Positions 50,867 to 60,634 are shown, counted from the stretch's first letter. The stretch is 64,000 nt of DNA from Kribbella solani (GCF_014205295.1 NZ_JACHNF010000001.1:3596001-3660000); one strand, 5' to 3'. Notes: generated by a model from the letters alone, not told the origin. Numbers and translations are program-made.

Positions 50867-52341
50867 CCGCCTCCCCAGGCGGCGAGGAGCCGGTCGACCT
50901 CGCCCTGGTCGGTGGTCGCGTGATCGACCCCGAAACCAACCTCGACGAGGTGCGTACGGTCGGCATCACCGGCGGGCGGATCAGCTGGCTCCGGCCAGAG
51001 GTACCACTGGCGGCGAGAACCATCGACGCGACCGGCCTGGTCGTCGCGCCCGGATTCATCGACTTGCACAGCCACGCCCAGTCGTTGGTGGGCGCGCGGC
51101 TGCAAGCGCTCGACGGGGTGACGACCGCTCTCGACCTGGAAGCCGGCCGGTTCCCGGTAGCGACCTCGCTGGACGCCATCGCCCAGGAGAGCCGGCCGAT
51201 CAACTACGGCTTCTCGGCCAGCTGGTCCGCGGCGCGTTGCGCTCTGGTCACCGGGGAGCAACTGCCCTTGGGCACCGTGCTGCCTGCCTTCGACAGTTGG
51301 CAGGCGCCGCTGACCGGGCGGCCGGTGGATGAACTGATGGCTCTGCTGGAGTCCGAGATCGCCGATGGCGCGCTCGGGATCGGCGTCCTGCTCGGCTACG
51401 CCCCGGAAGTGACCCGCGCCGAGTACCTCGCGCTCGCCCAACTGGCGCAGACCCACGCGGTACCGACGTTCACCCACACGCGGTACCTGTCGAATGCCGA
51501 GCCGGGCTCCTCGCTGGAAGGGATGCTGGAGGTCATCGGGGCAGCCGCCGCGACCGGGGCCCACATGCACATCTGCCATCTGAACAGCACGTCCTCGCGG
51601 CAGATCGACCAGATCGTGATGGCCATCGAGCGAGCTCGCGAACGGGGGCTTGCGATCACCACCGAGGCATATCCGTACGGAGCCGGTGCCACGCATGCCG
51701 ACGCGGCCTTCCTCGATCCGTCGAACCTGTCCCGGATCGGGATCGGCCCGACCGCGATCCTGGCCTTGAAGACCGGCCGCTTCCTGCGCGACGTCGACGA
51801 ACTCGTCCGTTTGCGCGCGGACGAACCTGACGCGGAAGTCATCATGCACTGGGCGGACGAGAAGAAACCGGCCGACAGAGAGCTGCTCCTGCGCTCACTG
51901 CTGCTGCCGGACACCGCCATCGCGACGGACGCGATGGACCCGTCGCTGCACGGCGTCCCGCTTCCGAGAGACGAGTGGCCGCTGCCGGACGGCGCGCTGA
52001 CGCACCCGCGCTCGGTCGGCTGCTACGGCAAGGTGTTCCGTTGGATCGTCCGCGAACTCGGTGCGCTGACGCTGCCGGAGGCGGTGCGGCGATGCTCGCT
52101 CCGGCCGGCCCAGATCCTCGCCTCCGTCTCACCGGCGATGCGGCGCAAGGGCCGCGTACAGGTCGATTGCGATGCGGATCTGGTCGTCTTCGACCCGGAC
52201 ACGTTCGCCGACCGGGCGGACTACGCCGTGCAGCGACCGTCGACCGGCGTGGCACAGCTCTTCGTCGGCGGCACGCAGGTCGTACGCGACGGCGAGCTCG
52301 ACCTGGCCGCGCTGCCCGGACGCGCGGTCACCGGGCACTAA
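50863..52341 (+). CDS. N-acyl-D-amino acid deacylase-like amidohydrolase
   Basis: 492 residues from the GTG at 50863 (GTGA overlap); an ATG at 50845 is an alternative start. D-aminoacylase layout: VDLALVGGRVIDPETNLDEVRTVGITGGRISWL, APGFIDLHSHAQS (His-x-His), FTHTRYL (His), MHICHLNSTSSR (His), and LTHPRSVGCYGKVFRWIVRELGALTLPEAVRRCSLRPAQIL, the family's late HPR signature. These enzymes free D-amino acids from N-acyl forms. It fits the D-amino-acid theme of the region. Confidence 0.85.
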   Translation: MTASPGGEEPVDLALVGGRVIDPETNLDEVRTVGITGGRISWLRPEVPLAARTIDATGLVVAPGFIDLHSHAQSLVGARLQALDGVTTALDLEAGRFPVATSLDAIAQESRPINYGFSASWSAARCALVTGEQLPLGTVLPAFDSWQAPLTGRPVDELMALLESEIADGALGIGVLLGYAPEVTRAEYLALAQLAQTHAVPTFTHTRYLSNAEPGSSLEGMLEVIGAAAATGAHMHICHLNSTSSRQIDQIVMAIERARERGLAITTEAYPYGAGATHADAAFLDPSNLSRIGIGPTAILALKTGRFLRDVDELVRLRADEPDAEVIMHWADEKKPADRELLLRSLLLPDTAIATDAMDPSLHGVPLPRDEWPLPDGALTHPRSVGCYGKVFRWIVRELGALTLPEAVRRCSLRPAQILASVSPAMRRKGRVQVDCDADLVVFDPDTFADRADYAVQRPSTGVAQLFVGGTQVVRDGELDLAALPGRAVTGH

Positions 52342-52357
52342 AAGGAAAGGAAACTCG

Positions 52358-53185
52358 ATGCGGGTCTACATCTCGATCGATCTGGAAGGCGTCGCGGGAA
52401 TCGCGGACCGCCGGCAGGTGAATCGCGGCACCGATGACTACGAGCACTCCCGTACGCTGATGGCCGGCGAGGCGAATGCCGTCATCGCCGGCGCGTTCGA
52501 CGCCGGCGCCGAGGTTGTCGTGGTCAACGACTCGCACGGCGACCTGTGCAATCTGCGACCGGCCGATCTGGACGATCGGGCCCAGCTGCAGATCGGTTCG
52601 GTCAAGCGGCCGAACGGCATGACATACGGGATCGACGCCGGCTTCGACGCGGCGATGTTCATCGGCTATCACGCGATGGCAGGAACGGCCGGCGCGGTCC
52701 TGGAACACAGCTTCTCCAGCGCCACCGTGGCCGATCTGCGGGTCAACGGCGCGTCCTGGGGCGAAACGGAGTTCAACGCCGCGATCGCCGGCGGCGCGGG
52801 CGTACCGGTGGTCCTGGTCAGCGGGGACGACGCCGCCTGCGGGCAGGCCGCCGCGGCCCTGCCGGGGGTGCGTACGGTGGCCGTCAAGCAAGGTCTGGGC
52901 TATCGATCCATGCGCAGCCTGTCGCCGGCCGAGGCCCGGAACGTGCTGACCGAGAACGCCGCGGCGGCCCTTCGCTCGCCGCTGCCGGCCGCGTTCGCGC
53001 CGGAGCCACCTTACGAACTCGAGATCGACTTCCTGACCACGTCGATGACCGAGTACGCCGCTGTCGTACCCGGCGCGCGCCGCCCGCGACCACGGACGGT
53101 CGCGGCGACCGCCACCAGTACCGAGGAGCTCAACCGTTACCTGGCGAGCTTCCTCGACCTGGCCGTGCACGGGCTCGGCATCTAG
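52358..53185 (+). CDS. M55 family D-aminopeptidase (DppA-like) 1
   Basis: 275 residues; AAGGAAAGGAA precedes the ATG. Zinc ligands of DppA are in place: Asp8 and Glu10 (MRVYISIDLEG), His60 (VVNDSHGD), His105 (FIGYHAMAG) and Glu136 (WGETEFN). DppA of Bacillus cleaves N-terminal D-residues from D-Ala-rich peptides as a decamer. The gene lies 16 bp after the D-aminoacylase-like gene and 30 bp before a second copy. Confidence 0.92.
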   Translation: MRVYISIDLEGVAGIADRRQVNRGTDDYEHSRTLMAGEANAVIAGAFDAGAEVVVVNDSHGDLCNLRPADLDDRAQLQIGSVKRPNGMTYGIDAGFDAAMFIGYHAMAGTAGAVLEHSFSSATVADLRVNGASWGETEFNAAIAGGAGVPVVLVSGDDAACGQAAAALPGVRTVAVKQGLGYRSMRSLSPAEARNVLTENAAAALRSPLPAAFAPEPPYELEIDFLTTSMTEYAAVVPGARRPRPRTVAATATSTEELNRYLASFLDLAVHGLGI

Positions 53186-53215
53186 TTCTGACCGCCTTTG
53201 GAAGAGGAGTGCAGC

Positions 53216-54022
53216 ATGCGGGTTTACATCTCCATCGACATGGAGGGCATTGCCGGTGTCACCACTGCCGATCAGGCCTATCGCGGCGGGCACAACTACC
53301 CGCGCGCGCAGCAGCTGATCACGGCTGAAGCGAATGCCGCCATCGCCGGCGCGTTCGACGGCGGTGCCACCGAGGTACTGATCAACGACGCGCACGGCAC
53401 CATGGACAATCTCCTGCCGGACGAGCTGGACGAGCGTGCGACGCTCCTGCTCGGCCGGCCCAAGCCGCAATGCATGATGCAGGGGCTCGAGTCCGGGCAC
53501 GACGTCGCGATGCTGCTGGGCTATCACCCGGCGGCGAACGAGCCCGGCATCTTCTCCCACACGCTGTCGGAGTGCTTCGCGCGGTACCTGATCAACGGCG
53601 AAACGGCGTCCGAGGCCGACGTCGCGATCCTCCAGGCCGCCGCACTGGGAGTACCGGTGGGTCTGGTGACCGGCGACGACCAGATCTGCCAGTGGGTCGA
53701 GAAACGTTATCCGGGGATCGCGACGGCGAGCGTCAAGCAGTCCGTCGGCCAGCTGAGCGCCGTGAACCTCCATCCCCGGCGCGCCTGCGAGCTGATCCGG
53801 ACCACGGCCGGCGACACCGTCCGGCGCCTAGGTGCATTCCAGGTACCGCCGGTGCCGGAGCGACTGCACCTCCAGGTGACCCTGCAGCAGCCGGCGCACA
53901 CCGAGATCGTTGCCATGATTCCCGGCGTACGCCGCCTCGATCGACTCACCGTGGAAGCGGACCTCGCGACCCCCGACGACCTGGTCGCGCTCACCACGGT
54001 GATGTGGGAGCTCACTCCCTGA
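53216..54022 (+). CDS. M55 family D-aminopeptidase (DppA-like) 2
   Basis: 268 residues; GAAGAGGAG upstream. Ligands: Asp8, Glu10 (SIDMEG), His60 (INDAHGT), His104 (LLGYHPAANEPG) and Glu133 (ETASEAD). It is a clear tandem paralogue of the preceding gene; the loop after His104 differs (HPAANEPGIF against HAMAGTAGAV), which may shift specificity. The 3' end overlaps the convergent ABC ATPase gene by 11 bp. It would degrade peptides brought in by the importer encoded on the other strand. Confidence 0.92.
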   Translation: MRVYISIDMEGIAGVTTADQAYRGGHNYPRAQQLITAEANAAIAGAFDGGATEVLINDAHGTMDNLLPDELDERATLLLGRPKPQCMMQGLESGHDVAMLLGYHPAANEPGIFSHTLSECFARYLINGETASEADVAILQAAALGVPVGLVTGDDQICQWVEKRYPGIATASVKQSVGQLSAVNLHPRRACELIRTTAGDTVRRLGAFQVPPVPERLHLQVTLQQPAHTEIVAMIPGVRRLDRLTVEADLATPDDLVALTTVMWELTP

Positions 54023-54809
54023 GCAGGTCTCCCGCCCTCGGCACCAGCGAGGGCACGGCCGCCAGCAGCCGCTCGGTGTACTCGTGCTTCGGCGCGGTGA
54101 GCACCGAGTCGGTCGGGCCCGACTCGACGACCCGCCCCTCGTACATGACCGCGACTCGTTCACTGACGTGCCGGACGACCGCGAGATTGTGGGAGATCAG
54201 CAGCAGCGCAAGGTTGATCTCCCGGCGCAGATCGGCGAAGAGATTCAGGATCGAAGCCTGGACCGACACGTCCAGAGCAGACACCGGCTCGTCCGCGACC
54301 AGGAGCTCCGGCTCAGGCGCCAGCGCCCGCGCGATGGACACCCGCTGGCGCTGTCCTCCGGAGAGCTGCCTTGGATGCGCATCCGCAAGGGCGGCCGGCA
54401 GCTGCACCAGGTCCAGCAACTCACGCATCCGGGCCCGCGCGGCCGTGCCTTCGGCCCGGCGATGCACGCGAAGCGCCTCAATGAGGGTCTGACCAACGGT
54501 CATGGTCGGATTGAGCGACGAGTACGGGTCCTGGAAGACCAGCTGGACCACCCGCCGCTGGGACAACTGCCGCCGCTGCCCGACCTCGGTACCGTTGATC
54601 CGGATCGTGCCCGAGCTGTGCGGAAGCAGACCGACGACGGTACGCGCCAAGGTCGACTTGCCGCAGCCCGATTCACCGACGATCGCCAGCGACTGGGTGG
54701 CGCCGACACTGAGGCTGACGTCGTCGACGATCCAGCGCTGATCACCTTCCCGCCGCCGGGCCTGGCCGTAGCGGACCTTCAGGTGTTCGACTTCGAGCAG
54801 CTCAGGCAT
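54012..54809 (-). CDS. Peptide ABC importer ATPase, DppF-like
   Basis: 265 residues. Walker A VGESGCGKSTLARTVVGLLP, signature LSGGQRQRVSIARALA, Walker B ELLVADEPVSALDVSVQA and switch LLISHNLAVVRHVSERVAVMYEGRVVE. It has the DVSVQAS wording typical of the Dpp/Opp second ATPase. It is the last gene of the importer operon and overlaps the first ATPase gene by 8 bp. Confidence 0.93.
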   Translation of the reverse strand: MPELLEVEHLKVRYGQARRREGDQRWIVDDVSLSVGATQSLAIVGESGCGKSTLARTVVGLLPHSSGTIRINGTEVGQRRQLSQRRVVQLVFQDPYSSLNPTMTVGQTLIEALRVHRRAEGTAARARMRELLDLVQLPAALADAHPRQLSGGQRQRVSIARALAPEPELLVADEPVSALDVSVQASILNLFADLRREINLALLLISHNLAVVRHVSERVAVMYEGRVVESGPTDSVLTAPKHEYTERLLAAVPSLVPRAGDLLRE

Positions 54810-55827
54810 CCTTGATCACCGGTTCCTCCTCGACGGATCGGGCCACGACGTCCTGATGCACGCACCGGCAGCGCCGTTCACCCGACCCGAAGGACAGCAG
54901 CGGCAGTGGGGCCAGGTTTCCTTCGGTACAAAGGGCATCGCTGAACGTGCAGCGCGGGGCGAACCGGCAGCCACGACTGGCCTGGGCCGGATCCGGAGGC
55001 AGGCCCGGAATGGAATGCAGCCGGTCCCGGGAGACGACCAGATCCGGCGCGGAACGCAGTAGTCCCAGCGTGTACGCGTGCCGTGGCGCGCGGAAGATCT
55101 CCGCGGTACGGCCGGCCTCGACGATCTGGCCCGCGTACATCACCGCCACCTGCTCGCAGAGCTGGGCGACCACGGCGAGGTCGTGCGTGACGAAGACGAC
55201 GGCCAGTTCATTGGACACCCGCAACGACTCGATGATCTTCAGGATCTGCGCCTGGGTGGTCACGTCCAGCGCCGTCGTCGGCTCGTCGCAGAGCAGAATC
55301 CGCGGCGAGCAGGCCAGCGCGGCCGCGATCATCACCCGCTGCCGCATGCCGCCCGAGAACTCGTGCGGGTACGCCCGCGCCCGGCGGGCAGCATCAGGGA
55401 TGCCCACTTCCGACATCAGCCCGACGGCACGCTCGTACGCGGCCTTGCGGGACAGGCCCAGCTCGAAGCGCGGCGCCTCGGCGATCTGCGCGCCCACCGT
55501 CATCACCGGATTCAGCGCGGTCATCGGGTCCTGGAAAATCATCCCGACCTGCCGCCCGCGGACGGCCCGAAGATCGCGCGCGGTGGCGCCGGCCAGCTCG
55601 CGCCCCTCGAAGTCGATGCTGCCCGCGCTGACCTCGACGCCGCGGGGCAGCAGCCCGATCAGCGATCGCAGGGTGAGGCTCTTGCCACTGCCGGACTCGC
55701 CGACCAGGCCCAGCGTCTGGCCGGCCTGCACGCTCAGCGAAACGTCGTCGACCAGGGTCACCGGATTCGGCCCGACGGTCGAGATCGTCAGGCCCTGAAC
55801 CGTCAGCAACGGATGCTCCGCGGCCAT
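54802..55827 (-). CDS. Peptide ABC importer ATPase, DppD-like
   Basis: 341 residues from the ATG at 55827 (GAGGCGAG upstream). Walker A VGESGSGKSLTLRSLIGLLP, FQDPMTALNPVMTVGAQIAE (Q-loop), FSGGMRQRVMIAAALA, LLCDEPTTALDVTTQAQILK, and the oligopeptide/dipeptide C-terminal region with the iron-sulfur cysteines in RGCRFAPRCTFSDALCTEG. It energises import with DppF. The start is 2 bp after the permease stop. Confidence 0.93.
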   Translation of the reverse strand: MAAEHPLLTVQGLTISTVGPNPVTLVDDVSLSVQAGQTLGLVGESGSGKSLTLRSLIGLLPRGVEVSAGSIDFEGRELAGATARDLRAVRGRQVGMIFQDPMTALNPVMTVGAQIAEAPRFELGLSRKAAYERAVGLMSEVGIPDAARRARAYPHEFSGGMRQRVMIAAALACSPRILLCDEPTTALDVTTQAQILKIIESLRVSNELAVVFVTHDLAVVAQLCEQVAVMYAGQIVEAGRTAEIFRAPRHAYTLGLLRSAPDLVVSRDRLHSIPGLPPDPAQASRGCRFAPRCTFSDALCTEGNLAPLPLLSFGSGERRCRCVHQDVVARSVEEEPVIKDA

Positions 55828-55829
55828 GA

Positions 55830-56693
55830 TCACTCGCCTCGCAGAATGTCGGCCAGGCCGTCGCCGCACAGCGACAGCGCGAACCCGACGATGATCACCG
55901 CGATCCCCGGAGCGGTCGCGATGATCCAGTGACTGGTGAGGAACGGCGTCCCGTCGGCGATCATCGATCCCCATTCCGGCGTCGGCGGCGCGATCCCCAG
56001 CCCGAGGAACCCGAGGCCGACGATCGCGATGATCGTTCCGACCACGCTGGACATCGCGTACACGACGGCCTGGGTCAGGACGTTGGGCAGTAGGTGGCGG
56101 AGCAGGATTCGCCGTCGGCTGTAGCCGAGACTGCGCGCGGCCAGGACGTACTCGGCGTGCTTCTCGCGGAGCACCTCGCCACGCACGATCATCATGTACG
56201 CCACCCAGCCGAGAATCGTGAAGGACACCAGCACGCTGGTCGTACCGGAGCCGAGGACGAACACCAGCGTGATCACCAGCACCATGAACGGGAACGCGAG
56301 CACGATCTCCGCGATCCTCATCACGACCGTGTCCACCAGGGTGCCGAAGTACCCGGCGAAGAGCCCGAGCAGTACGCCGATGACGAACGGCGCGACCACG
56401 GCCAGCAGGCCGACGGGAATGTCGATCCGGATCGAGTAGATCAGCCGCGCCCACACGTCCCGGCCGAGCTGGTCGGTCCCGAGCCAGTGCGCGGCCGATG
56501 GGCCGGCCAACGGATTCGCCGCGTCCTGTGCCAGCGGGTCGTGCCGGGTCACCAGCGGAGCGAAGACACCGAGCAGGCCGATGAACACCAACAGCCCGAT
56601 CCCGGTCGACAACGAGAGGTTGGTACGCCAGCGCGGCCGGACGCGACGCTTGGTGAGAGCTTCGGCCGGGACCCGGTTCGTCAAAATGATCAT
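55830..56693 (-). CDS. Peptide ABC importer permease, DppC-like
   Basis: 287 residues from the ATG at 56693 (ATGA overlap with the DppB-like gene). N-terminal arm, one helix (GIGLLVFIGLLGVFAPLV), the periplasmic loop GPSAAHWLGTDQLGRDVWARLIYS typical of DppC/OppC, and the coupling motif EYVLAARSLGYSRRRILLRHLLPNV. It ends LCGDGLADILRG. It forms the channel with the DppB-like protein. Confidence 0.93.
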   Translation of the reverse strand: MIILTNRVPAEALTKRRVRPRWRTNLSLSTGIGLLVFIGLLGVFAPLVTRHDPLAQDAANPLAGPSAAHWLGTDQLGRDVWARLIYSIRIDIPVGLLAVVAPFVIGVLLGLFAGYFGTLVDTVVMRIAEIVLAFPFMVLVITLVFVLGSGTTSVLVSFTILGWVAYMMIVRGEVLREKHAEYVLAARSLGYSRRRILLRHLLPNVLTQAVVYAMSSVVGTIIAIVGLGFLGLGIAPPTPEWGSMIADGTPFLTSHWIIATAPGIAVIIVGFALSLCGDGLADILRGE

Positions 56694-57694
56694 CGCAACC
56701 CCACCCGTGGATCGAGGACGGCCCGGACGAAATCGGTCAGCAGGTTGACGATGATCACCAGCACCGCGAAGACCAGCGCCAGACCCTGGACGACCGGGAA
56801 GTCGCGCCGCGAGATCGAACTGACCAGCAGGTTGCCCAGTCCGGGTACGGCGAAGACCGATTCCACGATGACCGACCCGCTGACCAGCCCGGCGATGTTG
56901 AGGCCGAGGATCGTGATGGCCGACACCGCGGCGTTCCGCAGTACGTGCCGGGTCAGCACCCGGGACTCCGAGAGGCCCTTCGATCGTGCCGTCGTGACAT
57001 AGTCCGAGCCCAGCACCTGGAGCATCTCGGCCCGCAGCGCCCTGATCAGCAGCGGCGCGATCCCGATCGCGACGGTGAGCGACGGCAGGATCATCGCGGA
57101 CAGATGAGCGACGGGACCGTTGCCGAAGCCACCGACCGGGAACCACCGCACCTTGATCGCGAAGGTCAGCACCAGGATCAGGCCGACCCACGGCGCCGGC
57201 GCGCCCAGTCCTATTTGGCATCCCAGCCGGATGATCTGGTCGACGACCCGCGACTTCGTGAGCGCCGCGGCGGCGGCCACCGGTACCGAGATGATCACCG
57301 ACATCAGGCAGGAGACGACGATCAACCAGGCAGTCGCCGGGGCGTACGAACCGATGATCGACAGCGTGGACTGCCCGTAGAACAAGGACGATCCCAGATC
57401 GCCGTGCAGTACGCGGCCGAGGTACCGCCAGTACTGCACGGCCAGCGGGCGGTCCAGGCCCCACTCGCTGCGCAGACTCGCGATCGCGAGCGGGGTCGCG
57501 CGGTCACCGAGCGCGGCCCGGGCCGGATCGCCGGGAATCGCGTGCATCAGCAAGAAAGTCAGGATCGTCACGCCGAAGGCAATCGGAATCGCCTGGAGCA
57601 CCCGCAACGTCAGTGCCATGCCGCGACCTGCTCCACCGCTCTCGCGTACGCGGACGCGAGTGCGCAGGAGCGCGGTCGTCAACGGCTGAGCCAT
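56690..57694 (-). CDS. Peptide ABC importer permease, DppB-like
   Basis: 334 residues; GGAGAAGAC precedes the ATG at 57694 (a Met at codon 26 is a possible later start). DppB markers: ILTFLLMHAIPGDPARAALG, YWRYLGRVLHGDLGSSLFYGQ and the coupling motif DYVTTARSKGLSESRVLTRHVLRNA, with VIVESVFAVPGLGNLLVSSI near the end. It overlaps the binding-protein gene by 16 bp. Confidence 0.93.
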   Translation of the reverse strand: MAQPLTTALLRTRVRVRESGGAGRGMALTLRVLQAIPIAFGVTILTFLLMHAIPGDPARAALGDRATPLAIASLRSEWGLDRPLAVQYWRYLGRVLHGDLGSSLFYGQSTLSIIGSYAPATAWLIVVSCLMSVIISVPVAAAAALTKSRVVDQIIRLGCQIGLGAPAPWVGLILVLTFAIKVRWFPVGGFGNGPVAHLSAMILPSLTVAIGIAPLLIRALRAEMLQVLGSDYVTTARSKGLSESRVLTRHVLRNAAVSAITILGLNIAGLVSGSVIVESVFAVPGLGNLLVSSISRRDFPVVQGLALVFAVLVIIVNLLTDFVRAVLDPRVGLR

Positions 57695-59250
57695 GTCTTC
57701 TCCAGGTGGTAATCACCCGTCGACGGCACCTCGAAGTCGTGTACCCGCTGAGACATCGCGTAGCTCCAGGGCACGTAGTACAGCGGAACGTACGGCAGCT
57801 CTTCGTTCAGCTTGTGCTGCAGGTCCGCGTACGCCGCGGTCTGCTTCCCAGGATCGGACATCGCGATGGATTGCTTGCCGAGGTCAACCACCGCCGGATT
57901 GTTGTACCCGGCAACTTTGGCGTAGCCACCGACCGCCGGATCGGACAGCGTGGGTACGTTCTCGGCGGTGTCGGGGATGTCGAGGCTCAGCTTGCGATGG
58001 CAGATCTCGTACTTGCCCTCGTCGATCAGCGACCACAACGTGGTGGGGTCGAACTGGCTGATCTTCACCTTGATGCCGATCTCGGCCAGGTTGGTCTGGA
58101 TGGACTGGGCCACCGCGGACTGCACGGCGTCACCGCCGTCGATCGAGTACGTGAGCTCGAAACCGTCCGGATACTTCGACTTCGACAGCGCCGCCTTCGC
58201 CGCCGCGACATCGCGCTGCGGCGCGGTCAGCGTCTGGTCGTACCCAGGCCACTTCGGAGCGAACATCGAACCCGCCGCCTGCGCGTGGCCGAACAGTGCG
58301 AGCTTGATCAGCGCGGGCCGGTCGACGGCGTGCGAGATGGCCTGGCGGACGTTGAGGTCGGACAGATGTGGCGTGGTCGTGTTGAGCAGCAGGAAGTACA
58401 CCAGCGTCGAGTCGAAACTCTGGACGGTGATGTTGTTCTGGCTCTTGAGTTCGTCGAGTTGCGACCAGGCCGGCGACTCGACCACATCGGCCTGCTGCCC
58501 GCGCAGTTGCAGCGTACGCGTCGAATCGTTGCTCACCGTGGTGAGTACGACCTTGTCCAGGTACGGCTTCCCGGACTGCCAGTAGTGCTCGTTCCGGTCG
58601 AGGACGACCTCGCGCCCGACGGCCCATGACGTCATCACGAACGGACCGGTCCCGACCGGCTTCTTGAAGAACTCCTGCTCGCTACGGCCACCGAACTTGT
58701 CCGGCACGATGCCATTGCCGTAGAAGGAAAGTACGCCGCGCATGTCGGTGTAGGACTTGGTAGTGATCACCACGGTCTTCGGGTCCGGCGCCGCCACCGA
58801 CTTGATCGCGACATTGATCCACCCGGTGTCCTTGGACTTCGTGGTGCGATCGATCGAGAACTTGACGTCCGCCGACGTCATCGGCGAGCCGTCGGCGAAC
58901 TTCACCCCGTCCCGCAGCGTGAACGTCCAGGTGAGCCGATCCGCCGACAAGGTGTGGGCAGTGGCCAGCCAGGGCTCGGCCGTGCCGCTGGTCGAAGTCC
59001 GGTACAGGCGTTCGTAGACATTGCTGACCATCCAGATCGCCTCGTTGTCGCCGATGTGCGCGGGGTCCACGGCCAGGATGTCCGCGGCCCGGGCGACGGT
59101 CAACGTGCCGCCCCGCACCGGGCTTCCGCCGCCGCCACCCTCGGCGGGCGTACCGGCACAGGCCGTCAGCAGCGGGCTGGAGAACAGGGTGAGGCCACCC
59201 AGGACGAATGCTCCCTTGAGAAATTCACGCCTACCGGTTTCGTGAGTCAT
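57679..59250 (-). CDS. Peptide ABC importer binding lipoprotein (DppA/OppA family 5), Tat signal
   Basis: 523 residues. The N-terminus GRREFLKGAFVLGGLTL carries the twin-arginine motif and ends in a lipobox (LLTAC), so the protein is exported folded and lipid-anchored. The SBP family 5 fold is shown by LTWTFTLRDGVKFADGSPMTSADVKFSIDRT, VGTGPFVMTSW, VRQAISHAVDRPALI and LPYVPLYYVPWSYA. It binds peptides or similar ligands for the importer. The M20 hydrolase gene is 18 bp upstream in the same operon. Confidence 0.93.
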   Translation of the reverse strand: MTHETGRREFLKGAFVLGGLTLFSSPLLTACAGTPAEGGGGGSPVRGGTLTVARAADILAVDPAHIGDNEAIWMVSNVYERLYRTSTSGTAEPWLATAHTLSADRLTWTFTLRDGVKFADGSPMTSADVKFSIDRTTKSKDTGWINVAIKSVAAPDPKTVVITTKSYTDMRGVLSFYGNGIVPDKFGGRSEQEFFKKPVGTGPFVMTSWAVGREVVLDRNEHYWQSGKPYLDKVVLTTVSNDSTRTLQLRGQQADVVESPAWSQLDELKSQNNITVQSFDSTLVYFLLLNTTTPHLSDLNVRQAISHAVDRPALIKLALFGHAQAAGSMFAPKWPGYDQTLTAPQRDVAAAKAALSKSKYPDGFELTYSIDGGDAVQSAVAQSIQTNLAEIGIKVKISQFDPTTLWSLIDEGKYEICHRKLSLDIPDTAENVPTLSDPAVGGYAKVAGYNNPAVVDLGKQSIAMSDPGKQTAAYADLQHKLNEELPYVPLYYVPWSYAMSQRVHDFEVPSTGDYHLEKTWLSR

Positions 59251-59268
59251 TGTCTGGGCTCCTTGCTC

Positions 59269-60372
59269 TCAGGGGGCCGGCCTCAGCAGGCCGGTCAGCA
59301 ACGCGATTCGTTGCGGGATGGCGTCGATGACGACGTGTTCGTGGTCGGCATGAGCACCGGCACCGACCGCGCCCAGGCCATCTAGCGTCGGCGTACCGAG
59401 AGCGGCCGTGAAGTTCCCGTCCGACACCCCGCCGGCGGAGATCTCCGTCAGCTCGCCCAGGTCGCCCGCGCGAGCGATGGCCACGGCTCGCTCGAAGAGC
59501 GCCCGGGACATCGTGTGTTCCAGCGGAGGGCGGTGATCACCCTCCACTTCGAGCCGTATCCCCGGTGTCACCGGGACCAGATTCTCCAGCTGGGTACGGA
59601 TCTGGGCCAGCTGGTCCGTGGACGCCGAACGCACGTCCACCCAGACCGAGCCGGAGTCCGGAACGGTGTTTGCCGTCGTCCCCGAAGTGAAGACCGTCGG
59701 CGTCACCGTGGTCTGGGTCTCCGGATCTTGGTACGTGGCGATCCGGCGTACTTGCTCGGCGAGTTCGAGAGTGGTGTTCAGGCCCTTCTCGGGTTCCAGT
59801 CCGGCATGCGCGGATCGGCCGATCGCCTTCACCACGTACCGCGACATCCCTTTGCGTGCGGTCTTCAGCGCGCCGCCCGGGCCACTCGGCTCGGTGACGA
59901 ACACGGCGGACAGTCCGGCCGCCTCGGCTTCGATCAGGTCCCGCGAAGTCGGCGCCGAAATCTCCTCGTCCGCGGTGAGCAGGATGGTCAAACCGTCTCG
60001 CAACGCGACCGGCAGCTCGGCTACCGCGTAGAACGCCTGGACGATTCCGGCTTTCATGTCGAAGCACCCCGGCCCACGCAGTACACCGTCCGAGACCGAC
60101 CACGGGTGGTCGCGCAGACTGCCGACCGGCCAGACGGTGTCATAGTGGCCGAGTACCAGAACCCGGCGCGGGCCCTCGCCCCACGACCAGCGCAGGTGCG
60201 ACCGTCCACCCACCTCGATTAGCTCGGCCGACTGGCCCATCAGCTCGGCACCGATGTCGTCGACCAGTTCCGCGCAGCCGCTGAGTGCGTCCAGATCGTC
60301 CGACGGGGACTCCCAGCGCACCAGCGCGCCGATGTGCTCGACCACCTCGTCGACGCCGTTGCTCATGTCCAT
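59269..60372 (-). CDS. M20 family metallohydrolase (carboxypeptidase G2 / N-acyl amino acid hydrolase type)
   Basis: 367 residues from the ATG at 60372 (another in frame at 60366). Metal motifs: VLVLGHYDTVWPVG (His, Asp), GCFDMKAGIV (bridging Asp), LTADEEISAP (general-base Glu, metal Glu), FVTEPSGPGG (Glu) and GAGAHADHEHVVIDAIPQR (His). The dimerisation domain (GRSAHAG ... DVRSAS) is present. In the known D-to-L pathway an M20 enzyme removes succinate from N-succinyl-L-amino acids; this gene is a good candidate, although a C-terminal Glu/folate-releasing or general aminoacylase role is possible. It heads the peptide importer operon. Confidence 0.9.
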   Translation of the reverse strand: MDMSNGVDEVVEHIGALVRWESPSDDLDALSGCAELVDDIGAELMGQSAELIEVGGRSHLRWSWGEGPRRVLVLGHYDTVWPVGSLRDHPWSVSDGVLRGPGCFDMKAGIVQAFYAVAELPVALRDGLTILLTADEEISAPTSRDLIEAEAAGLSAVFVTEPSGPGGALKTARKGMSRYVVKAIGRSAHAGLEPEKGLNTTLELAEQVRRIATYQDPETQTTVTPTVFTSGTTANTVPDSGSVWVDVRSASTDQLAQIRTQLENLVPVTPGIRLEVEGDHRPPLEHTMSRALFERAVAIARAGDLGELTEISAGGVSDGNFTAALGTPTLDGLGAVGAGAHADHEHVVIDAIPQRIALLTGLLRPAP

Positions 60373-60634
60373 GCCAGCGGATGATATGGAGCTCCGCGAC
60401 AGGCTGTCTTTGGGAGATCATACGAATCCGGCCGGTCGATTCCATCCGGTCGCCACGCCCCGATTTGCGCGATCACGCGGGTACGGACCGCGAACGCCAT
60501 TTGTAGATCCCTCCCAACCGGGCCGGGGGATTTCTGCCATTGTCCCGGTGCGCGGGCGGACGCCGACAAGCGATGGTTCTGACTGCGACGCCCGGACCGG
60601 GCCGCGCAGCCGTTCAATCAAGTGGAGGAGCCCT
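60373..60634. promoter_or_regulatory. Divergent promoter region between M20 and GNAT genes
   Basis: 262 bp without a gene. On the minus strand TATCAT stands eight bases before the M20 start, a possible leaderless -10. On the plus strand the GNAT gene has GGAGGAG at its ribosome site. I see no strong palindrome here. Confidence 0.4.

Noticed and set aside
60373..60634. Possible small gene in the M20/GNAT gap
   Set aside because: Short frames here lack ribosome sites and coding-like composition; it reads as a divergent promoter.
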